DNA from: TM7 phylum sp. oral taxon 348
Lineage (GTDB): Bacteria; Patescibacteriota; Saccharimonadia; Saccharimonadales; Saccharimonadaceae
Length of the DNA: 64,000 bases
Assembly (NCBI GenBank): GCA_007845485.1
Contig: SDRW01000001.1
Location: 124,001-188,000, forward strand
Direction of reading: 5' to 3'
Shown: positions 62,044-64,000 of the stretch, one piece after another
Numbering within the stretch: the stretch's first letter is position 1
How the letters are laid out: each line of letters starts with the position of its first letter
Notes under the pieces: model-generated
Database searches by the model: none
The model's input: the letters and a program-made list of their open reading frames with translations, nothing else
What the model was told of the DNA's origin: nothing
Made by a program: the position numbers and the translations under genes

Positions 62044-64000
62044 TTAATTTTCACGAGTGAATAATATATTATTACGAGCATAGAAACCGCTATTAAATGT
62101 AGGATTTGAATCATGATGCCAACATTCTTTTGCGCCAGACATTCCTGCTAAAACACGGCAAGATGCTGTATAAGCTCTAAAATTATTTAACATATTTGAT
62201 TCTTCGGCGCATTTACGACCACTCATCCAATCCTGATCCACTGTGCTACCCCAGGCTCTACCATAATATGCTGAAGGAACTTCTCTTTTTTTAGTTGGAT
62301 CATCCGAACTATCCATATATTCTATGTATGTACCGCCATATGTACGTCTGACTGGATTTTTAGTTTTATCCTCTGCGTCAGGTGTATATTTTTCATCTTG
62401 GTATTCAGTAGCTAAACCAATACTCCCCCAAGGGTCTTTACGGTTAACACAAAACTCTAAGAATTTAGCGTATTCTGTATATTTATTAGGCTTACCGGTC
62501 TTTGGATCTATATAAGATGATTTAGCACCCTCTGCAGCCTCTTTTTTCATACGATCAGCTATATTATTATCACCCTGCATATCACGACTATTAACATCAT
62601 TTAAAGACTTTTGAGCTTCCTCGGGATGCGGTTGTGTCATATAGTTTAGCATATTATCTATGGATATATCCATATCCTTCTTACTCATGCTGTATCTAAC
62701 ATTACAACCAAAATCTGGATTTATAAAGTTACCGCTTTCAAGACTGCAGTCACTCATTGTTAGAAAACGCTCTTTAGCTGTATTTACAGGCTGTGAATAT
62801 GCTGCGTTTACAGTTTTAGATAAGCTTTCTAACGATCTAGGAGCTAAGGTAAAGATACTTTTTATAGTTTGAGTAGGCGTTATCGCCAGAGTACGCGTAT
62901 TACTGTATCCATAAATTGAACGCGCTATTGAGGATACAAATTTACGTGTTTTATCTTCTTCAGATTTATTTTTATTAACAAGTCCAGCAACTTCACTACC
63001 GTAATTTATGTAATTATGATATTTACGCAAGCTCTCTTTTGTAGCAGGACGCATTCCGATAGATTGCGCAGCATCGCCCAAAATAATACCAGCACCAGAA
63101 AATACCGCATCTTGTGTAGCTATTCCAAGACCCAGCTCAGCTGTTTCAGTAGTTTCCACTCCAGCAGCCAAATATGAAAAATAATCAGCGTCAGTCCTAG
63201 AAGCGCTAGCCATTTTATCTGGAACAAAAGATGATACTGATGGACGTATTTTAGTATTAACATCTCTTACTAGACTTTCAAGAGCTGGACAAGGATCATT
63301 CTTATAGCCCTTCAATCGCATATATAATTCCATGGCATATACGGCGGCAACTGCTGGACTAACAAGCGATGATGCGGCAATTGCAGATGGAAGTGCGCAA
63401 GTTTTTTCATCTTTATTTTCATTAGAAGCCGCACTACTAGAAATACCGCCAGCACACATCTTATAAGGATCTAAGCTAGGAATACCCGCTAATACCGACG
63501 TGCTATATAAACTACCACGCAAGGAAAGAGTTCCTGCCGTACTTCCAATAGATCCAGTTGCTAATTGGCTTATAATTTCCCGCGCATCATTCATATAATC
63601 TCGGTTGCGTGATCTTAATTTATTATAATTTGCCGCTTCAAGACTAGCAGGAATACGATAAGAGCTACTATCAAAAGCATTCTTACCTGCTTTATTAACC
63701 ACGGTTAGCCTGTCGGTTAATATATTAATTGCAGCTTCAAAATTTGAGCTATTTCCAGATTTTATAGCATCAGCTAAAGCCATGTATTGCATAGCAAAAC
63801 GAGCTAAAGTTACAGCGCGGGCATTTCTAACAGCATTATCCGCTAAATCTGCATATGTATACATAGAACAAGCCAAGGCTAAATGAGTAGATTTTGCTTG
63901 ATCCATTAGTCTATCCACTATATCTTTTTTCCAAATTTCTTTGTTTTTATCATTTCCCAAAAAATGTAAGCCGTAAACACCTTGAGCATTAGCATCAATA
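62044..64000 (-). CDS. Large Ala/Ser-rich protein, 5' end beyond the window
   Basis: At least 652 residues are coded here. The frame remains open to the window edge (it reads IDANAQGVYGLHFLGNDKNK at the cut), so the TTG at 63960 is not a true start. The part seen is helical, rich in Ala, Ser, Asn and Tyr, with scattered Cys (CALPSA; MSDCSLES; NPDFGCNVR; EFCVNRKDPWG; CRVLAGMSG-AKECW), which suggests a location outside the cytoplasm with disulfides. There is no clear enzyme motif or membrane helix in this part. I do not recognise the family. It converges with the membrane protein gene 10 bases away. Confidence 0.65.
   Translation of the reverse strand, partial: IDANAQGVYGLHFLGNDKNKEIWKKDIVDRLMDQAKSTHLALACSMYTYADLADNAVRNARAVTLARFAMQYMALADAIKSGNSSNFEAAINILTDRLTVVNKAGKNAFDSSSYRIPASLEAANYNKLRSRNRDYMNDAREIISQLATGSIGSTAGTLSLRGSLYSTSVLAGIPSLDPYKMCAGGISSSAASNENKDEKTCALPSAIAASSLVSPAVAAVYAMELYMRLKGYKNDPCPALESLVRDVNTKIRPSVSSFVPDKMASASRTDADYFSYLAAGVETTETAELGLGIATQDAVFSGAGIILGDAAQSIGMRPATKESLRKYHNYINYGSEVAGLVNKNKSEEDKTRKFVSSIARSIYGYSNTRTLAITPTQTIKSIFTLAPRSLESLSKTVNAAYSQPVNTAKERFLTMSDCSLESGNFINPDFGCNVRYSMSKKDMDISIDNMLNYMTQPHPEEAQKSLNDVNSRDMQGDNNIADRMKKEAAEGAKSSYIDPKTGKPNKYTEYAKFLEFCVNRKDPWGSIGLATEYQDEKYTPDAEDKTKNPVRRTYGGTYIEYMDSSDDPTKKREVPSAYYGRAWGSTVDQDWMSGRKCAEESNMLNNFRAYTASCRVLAGMSGAKECWHHDSNPTFNSGFYARNNILFTREN

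Overview
The window reads as a piece of a small, AT-rich genome of the Candidatus Saccharibacteria (TM7) / Patescibacteria (CPR) type. The evidence is indirect: short versions of housekeeping enzymes (AlaRS without its C-terminal domains, MetRS without a tRNA-binding extension, short UvrC and pyruvate kinase), type IV pilus genes, a baseplate-J-like membrane protein next to an FtsA/PilM-like ATPase, and tight operons. TGA is used as an ordinary stop, so this is not a UGA-recoding lineage. Eight tRNA genes are present (Val-UAC, Leu-GAG, Glu-UUC, Arg-UCG, Lys-CUU, Gly-UCC, His-GUG, Arg-UCU). No rRNA, insertion sequence, prophage or CRISPR array was seen.

Layout. 1-4530: two tRNAs, an anchored solute-binding protein, secG, a YvlD-like membrane protein and uvrC. 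About 3230-13970 is a clearly more GC-rich accessory block that begins inside uvrC: two alpha/beta-hydrolase-like proteins, HD phosphohydrolase, Nudix proteins, a flavodoxin/cupin/carboxymuconolactone-decarboxylase set, DUF488, a uracil-DNA-glycosylase-like protein, thioredoxin with a Fur-family regulator under a large palindromic operator, and an ABC exporter. Several genes in this block are damaged. 14010-28553: dedA, uvrA, exonuclease I, obgE, a LysM-CHAP cell-wall protein with a strange N-terminus, then mltG-ruvX-(baseplate-J-like)-FtsA/PilM-like, and a GC-rich alaS. 28584-33454: iscS-DUF218-mnmA-sulP, a tRNA-thiolation operon ending in a SulP transporter with an extra nucleotidyltransferase-like tail. 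33494-39147: rpfB-like, G5-3D protein, rsmA/ksgA, metG, tatD and two small unknowns. 39205-46515: pcrA, then pyk-pgk-tpiA followed by a long Asn/Ser/Asp-rich tail-anchored protein. 46662-54026: tRNAs, folD, a three-gene minor-pilin operon whose last product joins a GspK-like N-terminus to 14 RCC1 repeats, murB and a major-type pilin. 54186-64000: glyA, an unknown membrane protein, a murA with an N-terminal XRE helix-turn-helix, a GH13 glucosidase, tRNAs and unrecognised proteins, the last cut by the window edge.

How it works together. Much of the window serves the envelope and the cell surface: MurA and MurB make the precursor, MltG, the Rpf-like enzyme, the 3D protein and the CHAP protein remodel peptidoglycan, and type IV pilins may carry a beta-propeller tip for attachment to a host cell. 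A striking regulatory theme is leaderless transcription: at least fifteen genes have a TATAAT-like element, often with a TGn extension, ending only 6-11 bases before the start codon. This corrects the starts of obgE and of the GH13 gene. The strongest candidates for something new are the RCC1-tipped minor pilin, the SulP-STAS-nucleotidyltransferase fusion, the HTH-MurA fusion and the out-of-frame membrane anchor of the LysM-CHAP protein.
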